Source: Micrococcus cohnii
GTDB lineage: Bacteria > Actinomycetota > Actinomycetes > Actinomycetales > Micrococcaceae
Length of the DNA stretch: 64,000 nt
Reading direction: 5' to 3'
NCBI RefSeq assembly: GCF_014205175.1
Contig: NZ_JACHNA010000001.1
Coordinates: 1,302,001 to 1,366,000, forward strand
Notes under the pieces: model-generated
Databases searched by the model: none
What the model was told of the DNA's origin: nothing
Seen by the model: the letters and a program-made list of their open reading frames with translations, nothing else
Made by a program: the position numbers and the translations under genes
In this document: piece after piece, positions 8,001 through 16,403 of the stretch
Position numbering within the stretch: the stretch's first letter is position 1
How the letters are laid out: each line of letters starts with the position of its first letter

Positions 8001-8845
8001 TCGAGCACGAGGCGTTCGTCCTCGGGGGCGCGCTCGTCCAGCGGCCCGGCGCCGCTGTCGCCCAGCGGCTCGGGACGGGGCACCATGCCGGTGCCGGCGT
8101 CGTACAGGGCCTGAACGACGGGCAGCGTGCTCAGGTCCTCGGGCACGCGGGCGGTGTCGCCGAGGTCGGCGAACGTGGAGACCAGCAGGCGCTCGTCCAC
8201 CTGCAGGTCGTTCAGCCCGGCGGCCTGTTCGCGCAGCAGCGCGAGCGCGGGGCCCGGCTCGAGGCGCGCCATCGCGTAGGCGGCGTGCTGGTAGCGCTCG
8301 GGGTCCAGATGGATGTCGTGGTGACGGGCCAGGTTGCGCACGAGGGCGGGGTTGAGCTGGGCCCGTTCGACGATCTGGATCTCCATCTCGTCGCGGCCGC
8401 GCGCACCGCGGCGCATCGTCAGCGCCAAGCGGGCCAGCAGCACGGGCGCCGAGCGCCGTTCGCGGCGACCGTCCTCGACGGCCGTCCAGGACGCGACGCC
8501 GACCGCGAGCGCCCCGACGTCGATGCCCCGCTCTTCCGAGAGCTCGCGGACCTTGGCCCGCAGGTCGAGGGAGACGTGCAGGGCCTGCTCACGCGCGGCC
8601 TCGTCGCTGAGCAGGGTCGAGATGCGTGTGCGACGGCCGAGCATCAGCTGCGACAGGCCCGAGGTGTTGCCGTGCGTGACGTCGATGCTGTTCAGCTCCG
8701 AGGGGGCGAAGCGCAGCATGGTGTCGTTCTCGGCTCCCGAGCCGAGCGAGGACACCCAGGCGGCGGGATCGGGACGCTCGGACTCCGCAGAGCCGGTCGT
8801 GCCCGCCCGCAGGCGTGCGAAACGTGGGAACTGCTGCTCGCTCAC
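5096..8845 (-). CDS. Large SF1 helicase-like protein with C-terminal nuclease-like domain, degenerate motifs
   Basis: 1249 aa, GTG start, 31 nt after guaA. The fold is that of Upf1/Dna2-type superfamily 1 helicases. An N-terminal region to about 290 is followed by a Walker A-like TAPGTGQTQT (304-313), a long helical insertion (about 340-830), motif II-like VVILLEAES (about 842), motif III-like FGDPVLGRPQPF (about 870) and motif VI-like ALAFTRARRRMHL (about 1088). The C-terminus (about 1130-1235) resembles the restriction-endonuclease-like domain found at the end of such helicases. The Walker A Lys is Gln, motif II lacks the DE pair, and the nuclease core reads ALTADGSDW. It may bind DNA or nucleotides without being a normal ATPase. 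Its role is unknown. Confidence 0.8.
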   Translation of the reverse strand: MSEQQFPRFARLRAGTTGSAESERPDPAAWVSSLGSGAENDTMLRFAPSELNSIDVTHGNTSGLSQLMLGRRTRISTLLSDEAAREQALHVSLDLRAKVRELSEERGIDVGALAVGVASWTAVEDGRRERRSAPVLLARLALTMRRGARGRDEMEIQIVERAQLNPALVRNLARHHDIHLDPERYQHAAYAMARLEPGPALALLREQAAGLNDLQVDERLLVSTFADLGDTARVPEDLSTLPVVQALYDAGTGMVPRPEPLGDSGAGPLDERAPEDERLVLDADASQQAVLDHALAGRSLLVDTAPGTGQTQTAVNLAAGLAWQGRRVVVVSERYAALEDVHARLETAGLREICLDVPAHPDPEQLRRQLVASVLRAERAEDPQPQTMHAQLTEARRRLDEHVGSLHHVRPRWGCSPYQAMQALAALTSLPQPPATTVRLRRSVLDATVNRQAIGEMLLRAGTLGAFAAASTESRWFGARVRNVQETEAASELVEQISEQLVRTRGTVESAAREVGLRSGSTAADWAEQANLFGAVRESLGTFLPEVYDRDVPGMVAATASSAWRRANLVEMSSVARSRMRRAAKEVVRPGVHPSDLHAALTEVEDQKRRWDRWSVDGVGERIAAPSRSDAMVEETSQLLEMLERLEGVLAPEQVDGAPLAQRDVDELAALVDGLVADRDTLASLPERTLVLDELRERGLTELLEDLHRRQVPTGALVTELELAWWQSALEAMISGDDFLAMMDGDSLSGMEAAFCRLDRGQIDSGPARLRWALTRRWQEGIRQYRADASVLRNLLRQGTPTVGSLATITPELMQTLTPVITTSPMALTEFPDDWSADVVILLEAESTSLATAMGALTRAPQVVAFGDPVLGRPQPFQVSVDPTATAGPLRPLTSARDGLADVLPRLMLHTVHRGLERTLVRLISNAAYEGALDAVPAAGELTGRDRPVTARYLEDGTGIPLTGGDAVVSTAAEVGASVEAVFEHIRHRPDESLAVITVSEQHARKVAAAVQATAAKNPWAAEFFARGRGEDDAREPFVVAPVVRAAGIVRDAVVVTPGYGRTPHGRVVHHFGAFSEHDGRSMVALAFTRARRRMHLVSALRASDLDPERLEGGALDFYRILQAYLGEPARPPQTTLPNPLVQDLKDRLDQHGAGVWPLYGGQIDLAAWHPRRGAPLALTADGSDWYAQLPVRERTRTRVEQLHARGWQTATMWTIDVFADPETLADRYAATLRLDEPDEEEFDESGAR

Positions 8846-8876
8846 GCTGGTGTGTCCTTTCGCTCGGTTCGGCCGC

Positions 8877-10511
8877 TCACTCCCACTCGATGGTTCCCGG
8901 GGGCTTGCTCGTCACGTCGAGCACGACGCGGTTGACCCCGTCGACCTCGTTGGTGATGCGGTTCGAGATGCGGGCCAGCAGGTCCGAGGACAGCCGCGCC
9001 CAGTCCGCGGTCATGGCGTCCTCGGAGGTCACGGGGCGCAGCACCACCGGGTGACCGTAGGTGCGGCCGTCGCCCTGCACACCGACCGAGCGCACATCGG
9101 CCAGCAGCACCACCGGGCACTGCCAGATCTGACGGTCCAGGCCCGCGGCGGTCATCTCGGCGCGCACGATCGCGTCGGCGCGGCGCAGCAGGTCCAGGCG
9201 CTCGGCCGTGACCTCACCGATGATGCGGATGCCCAGGCCGGGGCCCGGGAACGGCTGGCGCCAGACGATCTCGTCGGGCAGACCCAGCTCGGAGCCGACG
9301 GCACGGACCTCGTCCTTAAACAGGGCGCGCAGCGGCTCACAGAGCTCGAACTCGATGTCGTCGGGCAGGCCGCCCACATTGTGATGGGACTTGATGTTCG
9401 CGGTGCCGTCTCCGCCGCCGGACTCGACGACGTCCGGGTACAGGGTGCCCTGCACGAGGAAGCGCACTTCGGGGGCGTTCGGGTCGTCGGCGGACTCGGC
9501 GATGATGTCTGCCTGCGCCTTCTCGAAGGTGCGAATGAACCGCTCGCCGATGATCTTGCGCTTGGCCTCCGGATCGGTGACGCCGGCCAGCGCGTTCAGG
9601 AAGTCCTCGCGCGCGTCGACCATGACGAGACGGGCCCCGCCGGTGGACTCGCCGAAGGCCTTCTCGATCTGAGCCGATTCGTCCTGGCGCATCAGTCCGT
9701 GGTCGACGTACACGCAGGTGAGCCGGTCGCCGATCGCACGCTGCACGAGCGCCGCGGCGACGGCGGAGTCCACACCGCCGGAGAGGCCGCAGATCGCGCG
9801 GGCGTCGCCGATCTGCTCACGGATCAGCTCGACCTGTTCGTCGATGACGTTCGCGGCGGTCCAGTCCGAGCCCAGGCCCGCCCCCTTGTGCAGGAAGTTG
9901 GCCAGCACCTCCTGGCCGCGGGTGGAGTGGCCGACCTCGGGGTGCCACTGCACGCCGAAAATGCGCCGTTCACGGTCCTCGAAGGCGGCGACGGGCGCGC
10001 CCGAGCTGGTCGCGGTGACGGTGAAGCCCTCCGGGGCGCCGGTGACCGCGTCGCCGTGGGACATCCAGACCACCTGGTCGTCGTCCTGCCCGTCGAACAG
10101 CACGGAGTCGGAGACGAGGGACTCGAGCGTCGTCGAGCCGTACTCGCGCGTGCCGGTCTTGGCCACCACGCCGCCGAGGGCGTGCGCGATCGACTGGAAT
10201 CCGTAGCAGAGACCCAGCACGGGCACACCGGCTTCGAGCAGGGCGGGGTCCAGGCGGGGCGCGCCGTCCTCGTACACGGACGACGGGCCGCCGGAGAGGA
10301 TCAGCGCGGCAGGGCGACGCTCCAGGATCTCGGCGGCCGGCGTGGAGGCCGGCACCACCTCGGAGTAGACGTTCGCCTCGCGCACGCGGCGCGCGATCAG
10401 CTGGGCGTACTGCGCGCCGAAGTCCAGCACCAGCACGGTGGGCATGACCTCGGCGAGCGCGGTGTCGTGGGAGTTCGCGGAGTGGTCCTCGCGGGGGGCG
10501 TTGTCAGTCAC
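8877..10511 (-). CDS. guaA: GMP synthase (glutamine-hydrolysing)
   Basis: Converts XMP to GMP using glutamine and ATP, the last step of guanine nucleotide synthesis. 544 aa. The class I amidotransferase domain (about 25-215) has nucleophile Cys in GLCYGFQ and the His/Glu pair in GVQWHPEV. The ATP-pyrophosphatase domain has the P-loop LSGGVDS. The C-terminal dimerisation domain ends in the classic [14 protein letters not shown] start, preceded at 7 nt by a TATCCT box, which suggests leaderless mRNA. The helicase gene follows 31 nt downstream and is probably in the same transcript. Confidence 0.97.
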   Translation of the reverse strand: MTDNAPREDHSANSHDTALAEVMPTVLVLDFGAQYAQLIARRVREANVYSEVVPASTPAAEILERRPAALILSGGPSSVYEDGAPRLDPALLEAGVPVLGLCYGFQSIAHALGGVVAKTGTREYGSTTLESLVSDSVLFDGQDDDQVVWMSHGDAVTGAPEGFTVTATSSGAPVAAFEDRERRIFGVQWHPEVGHSTRGQEVLANFLHKGAGLGSDWTAANVIDEQVELIREQIGDARAICGLSGGVDSAVAAALVQRAIGDRLTCVYVDHGLMRQDESAQIEKAFGESTGGARLVMVDAREDFLNALAGVTDPEAKRKIIGERFIRTFEKAQADIIAESADDPNAPEVRFLVQGTLYPDVVESGGGDGTANIKSHHNVGGLPDDIEFELCEPLRALFKDEVRAVGSELGLPDEIVWRQPFPGPGLGIRIIGEVTAERLDLLRRADAIVRAEMTAAGLDRQIWQCPVVLLADVRSVGVQGDGRTYGHPVVLRPVTSEDAMTADWARLSSDLLARISNRITNEVDGVNRVVLDVTSKPPGTIEWE

Positions 10512-10518
10512 CCGATCA

Positions 10519-10524
10519 AGGATA
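10519..10524 (-). promoter_or_regulatory. -10 box, leaderless start of guaA
   Basis: TATCCT on the minus strand lies 7 nt before the GTG at 10511, with no Shine-Dalgarno sequence between. Confidence 0.5.
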
Positions 10525-10559
10525 GTCCAGCGTCGCCGCGCCGCGCGGCGCCCGTGAGA

Positions 10560-11096
10560 TCAGTAACGACGCGCGGCCTCGGGGTGCTCGGCGAGCTCCT
10601 TCTCCACCTGGCGCCCGAGCCGCTTCTCCACCACGAAGGACAGGAACGGCACGACGCCGCCGCCGGCCATGACGAACAGCTTCACCGCGTCCCAGCGCAT
10701 CAGGGTCCAGAGGCGGAAGCCGGCCAGCAGGTAGACCACGTACATCCAGCCGTGGGCGATCAGCACCGCGATCGAGAGGTTCACTCCCCCGACGACGGAC
10801 TTCTCCGGCTGAAGAGAGAGGGTGTTGGGCTCCCCCTCGGCGGTGGTGCCGCCGGCGAACAGCTCCGTGCCCATGCCGTACTTGAACACCATCTCGGCCA
10901 CCAGCAGCAGCAGCATGACGCCGGTGATGTAAGCACACACCGTGAAGAACCGCTTGGCCGAGCGGATCTGAGACTCGGTCCCACCGAAGCGGCGCCGGCT
11001 GCGGCCCGGACGCGGCGGCGCCGGCGGCAGGTCGTCCTCCGTGATGTCCTCCGGGTCGGGCAGTGCGTCGGGGTCGACCGGCTCTGTGTTCTGCAT
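10560..11096 (-). CDS. DUF3817 integral membrane protein
   Basis: 178 aa, start chosen at the ATG at 11096, which has a GGAG ribosome site; the frame is open further upstream. An acidic Pro-rich N-terminus (about 1-45) is followed by three to four helices: RFFTVCAYITGVMLLLLV, a helix starting at NLSIAVLIAHGWMYVVYL, and a pair around LFVMAGGGVVPFLSF. The short helical bundle with a central HGW fits DUF3817, a family commonly placed between SURF1-type and guanine-synthesis genes in actinobacteria. No activity is known. It lies 19 nt after SURF1, so the two are likely co-transcribed. Confidence 0.8.
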   Translation of the reverse strand: MQNTEPVDPDALPDPEDITEDDLPPAPPRPGRSRRRFGGTESQIRSAKRFFTVCAYITGVMLLLLVAEMVFKYGMGTELFAGGTTAEGEPNTLSLQPEKSVVGGVNLSIAVLIAHGWMYVVYLLAGFRLWTLMRWDAVKLFVMAGGGVVPFLSFVVEKRLGRQVEKELAEHPEAARRY

Positions 11097-11115
11097 TCTC
11101 GTCTCCTCGATCTTC

Positions 11116-12021
11116 TCAGTCGTCGCCGGCGCGGCGACGGTGCGCCTCGGCGGCGGCGCGGGCCTGCTCCTTGGCGCGGGCGGCGGCCTCCCGGCGCCGC
11201 GCGAGCTCCTCGGCCCGCCACTGCGCCTCCCACTGGGCGTCGAGCTCGGCCTCACGCAGCTCGCGCTGGTGGTCGTCGCGCAGGAACCGCCACCACAGGA
11301 ACAGCGCGAACCCGGCGAAGATGATCCACTCGATCCCGTAGAACACGTTCATCCAGACGATGGACGTCTCCTGCGGCTGCGGCGGCACCCACACCGGCTC
11401 GAGCCCGCCCGGTTCCGCCCGGACGGACACGTCCTCGCCCGCGCCGTCCACCACGGAGAACGCGGCGACGAACGAGGCGTAGCTGGGCCGGTCCCACACA
11501 TTGGTCAGCTGGCTCGGGGCGAGCGAGGCGTAGTGCAGCCGCTGCGGCGCGCGGTCCGCACCCTCGTCCCGGGTCCGCGGCTGCGGACCCTCCGGCGGCA
11601 GGATGCGACCGGTGACGGTCACCTCGCCCTCGGGGGCCGGCTCGCTCACGGACGGGTCCTCGGCGAAACCGCGCACCACGGGCACGATCTCACCGTCGGG
11701 AGCGTCAGCCGGCGCGAACGCCGTCACCGTCCAGTAACCCTTCTCTCCCTCGTCGAGGCGAGGGCCCACGAGCACGTCCGTGCCCGGAAGGAACTCGCCG
11801 CGGGCCGAGACGATCTGGTCGACCTGCGTCCCCAGCAGTGGCTCGAACGGGCGCACGTGTTCGGTGAGTTCCACGGCGTTCTCCGTCTGCGTCCGAGGCG
11901 GCGGGGCCACGGTCTCGGCGGACTCGAACTGCCACTTCGACAACCAGACGAACACGCCGGAGGCCACGAGGGCCAACGCCAGCATGGCCAGCCAGAAGGG
12001 TTTGAGAGCGGTTTTGAGCAC
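11116..12021 (-). CDS. SURF1-family cytochrome oxidase assembly protein
   Basis: 301 aa membrane protein expected to help assemble haem-copper cytochrome c oxidase. The classic SURF1 topology is visible: one N-terminal helix (FWLAMLALALVASGVFVWL), a large extracytoplasmic domain beginning with the WQFE segment and containing the GEF.PG.DVLVGPR core, and a second helix near 245-265 (IEWIIFAGFALFLWW). A charged coiled C-terminal tail of about 45 residues rich in Arg, Glu and Ala follows. GTG start, 9 nt after guaB3. Confidence 0.85.
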   Translation of the reverse strand: MLKTALKPFWLAMLALALVASGVFVWLSKWQFESAETVAPPPRTQTENAVELTEHVRPFEPLLGTQVDQIVSARGEFLPGTDVLVGPRLDEGEKGYWTVTAFAPADAPDGEIVPVVRGFAEDPSVSEPAPEGEVTVTGRILPPEGPQPRTRDEGADRAPQRLHYASLAPSQLTNVWDRPSYASFVAAFSVVDGAGEDVSVRAEPGGLEPVWVPPQPQETSIVWMNVFYGIEWIIFAGFALFLWWRFLRDDHQRELREAELDAQWEAQWRAEELARRREAAARAKEQARAAAEAHRRRAGDD

Positions 12022-12030
12022 CGGGTCGGA

Positions 12031-13167
12031 TCAGCTCCGGGAGACGGGGTTGACGATGACCTCGACCTTCTGGAAGTCCTTGAGCTCGGTGTATCCCGAG
12101 GTGGACACGGCGCGTTTGAGGGCGCCCAGCAGGTTCGAGGTGCCGTCGGTGTGGTGCCCCGGGCCCCACAGCAGCTCCTCGAGCGGGGCCACCTGCCCCA
12201 CGCGGGTGCGGTGGCCGCGCGGCAGATCGTGGTGGGCGGCCTCCGCACCCCAGTGCCAGCCGCCGCCGGGCGCCTCCTCGGCACGAGCGAGGGCCGCGCC
12301 GAGCATGACCGCGTCCGCCCCCATGGCCAGCGCCTTCACCAGATCGCCCGAGGTGCCGACGCCGCCGTCGGCGATCACATGCACGTAGCGGCCACCGGAC
12401 TCGTCCATGTAGTCGCGCCGGGCTTCGGCGATGTCCGCGATCGCCGTCGCCATGGGCACGCGAATGCCCAGCGAACGGCGCGTCGTCGTGGAGGCGCCGC
12501 CGCCGAAGCCGACGAGCACGCCGGCCGCGCCGGTGCGCATCAGGTGCAGAGCCGGGGTGTAGCCGGCCGCCCCGCCGACGATCACGGGCACGTCGAGCTC
12601 GTAGATGAACTGCTTCAGGTCCAGCGGCTCCTGCGTCTCGGAGACGTGCTCGGCGGAGACGGTGGTGCCGCGGATGACGAACAGGTCCACCCCCGCATCG
12701 AGCACGGTGCGGTAGAACTCGACGGTGTGCTGCGGGGTCAGCGAGCCGGCGACCGTCACGCCCGCCTCACGGATCTCAGCCAGGCGACGGGTGATCAGTT
12801 CGGCCTGCACCGGCGCGGAGTAGATCTCCTGCAGGCGGCGGGTGACGGCGGGGCTACCCGGTTCGTCGGGCATGGCGGCGACCTCGGCCAGCAGCGGTTC
12901 CGGGTCCTCGTGACGGGTCCACAGCCCTTCGAGATTGAGCACGCCCAGACCGCCCAGACGGCCCAGGGCGATCGCGGTGGCCGGGCTCATCACGGAGTCC
13001 ATCGGCGCGCCGATCACCGGCATGTCGAAGCGGAACGCGTCGATCTGCCACTGCAGGCTCACGTCCCGCGGGTCGCGCGTGCGGCGGGCGGGGACCACCG
13101 ACACGTCATCCAGGGCGTACGCCATGCGTCCGCGCTTGCCACGTCCGATCTCGATCTGATTCGTCAC
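12031..13167 (-). CDS. guaB3: GuaB3, IMP dehydrogenase-related protein
   Basis: 378 aa TIM-barrel protein related to IMP dehydrogenase but lacking the CBS domains. Seen: the N-terminal IEIGRGKRGRMAYALDDVSVVP typical of the actinobacterial GuaB3 group, PVIGAPMDSVMSP, the phosphate loop GFGGGASTTTRRSLG and VIADGGVGTSGD. In IMP dehydrogenases the matching loop contains the catalytic Cys; here that position is Thr, so ordinary IMP oxidation is doubtful. A cyanobacterial GuaB3 has been reported to be an active IMPDH, but the actinobacterial form has no settled role. The GTG at 13167 is preferred over an upstream start because a TACCCT box lies 6 nt before it. Confidence 0.88.
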   Translation of the reverse strand: MTNQIEIGRGKRGRMAYALDDVSVVPARRTRDPRDVSLQWQIDAFRFDMPVIGAPMDSVMSPATAIALGRLGGLGVLNLEGLWTRHEDPEPLLAEVAAMPDEPGSPAVTRRLQEIYSAPVQAELITRRLAEIREAGVTVAGSLTPQHTVEFYRTVLDAGVDLFVIRGTTVSAEHVSETQEPLDLKQFIYELDVPVIVGGAAGYTPALHLMRTGAAGVLVGFGGGASTTTRRSLGIRVPMATAIADIAEARRDYMDESGGRYVHVIADGGVGTSGDLVKALAMGADAVMLGAALARAEEAPGGGWHWGAEAAHHDLPRGHRTRVGQVAPLEELLWGPGHHTDGTSNLLGALKRAVSTSGYTELKDFQKVEVIVNPVSRS

Positions 13168-13173
13168 CCCACC

Positions 13174-13179
13174 AGGGTA
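13174..13179 (-). promoter_or_regulatory. -10 box, leaderless start of guaB3
   Basis: TACCCT on the minus strand is 6 nt from the GTG at 13167. It shows that guaB3 has its own promoter downstream of the guaB terminator. Confidence 0.5.
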
Positions 13180-13194
13180 GTCCAGACACGCCAA

Positions 13195-13239
13195 CGGCCC
13201 CGCGCGGCGCTCCTGAACGGAGCACCGGGCACGGGGCCG
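13195..13239 (-). terminator. Hairpin after guaB
   Basis: CGGCCCCG at 13195-13202 pairs perfectly with CGGGGCCG at 13232-13239, with G+C-rich sequence between. It lies 30 nt beyond the guaB stop and has no T-tract, as is common in high-GC actinobacteria. Confidence 0.6.
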
Positions 13240-13269
13240 CGGGCGGGGCGTCGCTATGCCCCCGCCGGA

Positions 13270-14826
<1,557 letters not shown>

Positions 14827-14858
14827 TCAGACGAGGGGGCGTGGACGAGTTGTCGGAC

Positions 14859-14864
14859 AGTCTA
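14859..14864 (-). promoter_or_regulatory. Candidate -10 box of guaB
   Basis: TAGACT on the minus strand would give a leader of about 35-40 nt containing the AAAGG ribosome site. No convincing -35 box was seen. Confidence 0.35.
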
Positions 14865-14911
14865 ATTGTCACGGGAGGTCACGCAGATTCCCTTCGTCAC
14901 AGCCGCGGACC

Positions 14912-14917
14912 TACGCT
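14912..14917 (+). promoter_or_regulatory. -10 box, leaderless start of the symporter gene
   Basis: TACGCT ends 6 nt before the ATG at 14924. There is no ribosome site before this ATG, which supports leaderless translation and argues against longer starts that would overlap guaB. Confidence 0.45.
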
Positions 14918-14923
14918 CCTGCG

Positions 14924-16321
14924 ATGATCACTCGACCCTCCTCCGCCGCCGGGACGGGCGCCGATGCGCCTGCCCGCCCCGCCGACGACGCCCCACGCTC
15001 CCCCTGGTACACGCGCTTCGGCCCGCAGATCGTGCTGGCCCTGATCGCCGGCGTCCTGCTGGGACTGCTGGCCCGAGCCCTCGGCCATACCGAGGACACC
15101 CCGGTGTGGCTCGGCGAGACGCTCGCGGTCATCGGCAGTTCGTACATCTCGCTGCTGCGGGCCACCGTCATCCCGCTCGTGTTCTTCGCGGTGGTCGCCT
15201 CGATCGCCAACCTCGCGCAGGTGACGAACGCCGCACGACTGGCCGCGAAGACCCTGCTGTGGTTCGCGCTCACCTCGCTGGCCTCGGTGCTCATCGGCCT
15301 GGCCGTCGGCACCCTCGTGCGGCCGGGCGTCGGCACCGGCCAGCAGGCACCCAGCGGGTTCGAGGCCCGCGAGGTCGGCTGGTGGGACTTCCTCGAGAGT
15401 CTGATCCCGGCCAACTTCCTCGGCCTCGAGGTCCACTCGGCCGCTGAGGCCGGCGCCATCGAGTCGGCGCCGAGCTTCAACGTGCTCCAGGTGCTCGTCA
15501 TCTCCATCGCGATCGGCGTGGCCGCGCTGAAGGTCGGCGAGAAGGCCGAGCCCTTCCTCTCGTTCTCCCGCTCGGTGCTGGCGATCATCCAGAAGGTGCT
15601 GTGGTGGATCATCCGCCTCGCCCCGATCGGCACCGTCGGCCTGCTCGGCAACGCCGTCGCCTCCTACGGCTGGACGACGATGGGCACGCTCGCGAAGTTC
15701 GTCCTCGCGATCTACCTCGGGCTGGCCCTGGTGATGCTCCTGCTGTACCCGCTGCTGGCCCGCGCTCACGGCCTGAGCGTGAAGCAGTACTTCTCCGGCG
15801 TCTGGCCGGCGTTCCAGCTGGGCTTCGTCTCCCGGTCCTCCATCGGCACCCTGCCGGTCACGCAGCGCGTGGCCGAACGGAACTTCGGCGTGCCCACCGG
15901 CTATGCCTCCTTCGCCGTGCCCCTGGGCTCGACCACCAAGATGGACGGCTGCGCCGCGATCTACCCGGCCGTGGCGGCTGTGTTCGTCGCGCAGTTCTAC
16001 GGCGTGGAGATGTCGCTGGCGCAGTACGGGCTCGTCGTGCTGGTCTCGGTGCTCGGTTCCGCGGCGACCGCCGGCACGACCGGTGCGACGGTCATGCTCA
16101 CGCTCACCCTCTCCACCGCGGGACTGCCGCTGGAGGGCATGGCGCTGCTGCTGGCCGTCGACCCGATCGTAGACATGGGCCGCACGGGCGTGAACGTCGC
16201 CGGCCAGGCGCTGATCCCGGCGCTCGTGGCGAAGCAGGAGGGCATCCTGGACCAGGAGCGCTACGACGCCGCGCGCCTGGACATCATGGCCGACGACGAG
16301 GAGATGGTCCTGGCCCGCTGA
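14924..16321 (+). CDS. Dicarboxylate/amino acid:cation symporter (DAACS family)
   Basis: 465 aa secondary transporter expected to move dicarboxylates or acidic/neutral amino acids with Na+ or H+. Hydrophobic helices run from about 30 onward (FGPQIVLALIAGVLLGLL). The two re-entrant hairpin regions carry the family signatures: a Ser-rich turn SRSSIGTLPVTQRVAE in place of the usual SSSAATLP, then STTKMDGCAAIYPAVAA. The ATAGTTGATVM and VDMGRTGVNVAGQ segments complete the substrate and ion sites. The altered Ser-rich turn, with Arg and Ile, may shift specificity. A leaderless start is likely. Confidence 0.9.
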   Translation: MITRPSSAAGTGADAPARPADDAPRSPWYTRFGPQIVLALIAGVLLGLLARALGHTEDTPVWLGETLAVIGSSYISLLRATVIPLVFFAVVASIANLAQVTNAARLAAKTLLWFALTSLASVLIGLAVGTLVRPGVGTGQQAPSGFEAREVGWWDFLESLIPANFLGLEVHSAAEAGAIESAPSFNVLQVLVISIAIGVAALKVGEKAEPFLSFSRSVLAIIQKVLWWIIRLAPIGTVGLLGNAVASYGWTTMGTLAKFVLAIYLGLALVMLLLYPLLARAHGLSVKQYFSGVWPAFQLGFVSRSSIGTLPVTQRVAERNFGVPTGYASFAVPLGSTTKMDGCAAIYPAVAAVFVAQFYGVEMSLAQYGLVVLVSVLGSAATAGTTGATVMLTLTLSTAGLPLEGMALLLAVDPIVDMGRTGVNVAGQALIPALVAKQEGILDQERYDAARLDIMADDEEMVLAR

Positions 16322-16352
16322 GGCCTCGGCCGCCCCGGCCCCGACATGACGA

Positions 16353-16389
16353 CGGCCCGGCCCTTCCCACGCGGGGAGGGGCCGGGCCG
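16353..16389. terminator. Strong hairpin between convergent transporter genes
   Basis: CGGCCCGGCCCTTCCC pairs with GGGGAGGGGCCGGGCCG around a four-base loop, with one bulge. It lies between two convergent stop codons and probably acts in both directions. Confidence 0.75.
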
Positions 16390-16403
16390 GCCTGGTGTGC
16401 GGC

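Noticed and set aside
6445-8935. Long plus-strand frames opposite the helicase-like gene
   Set aside because: Arg/Pro/Ala-rich antisense frames without motifs. The minus-strand frame has recognisable helicase segments throughout.
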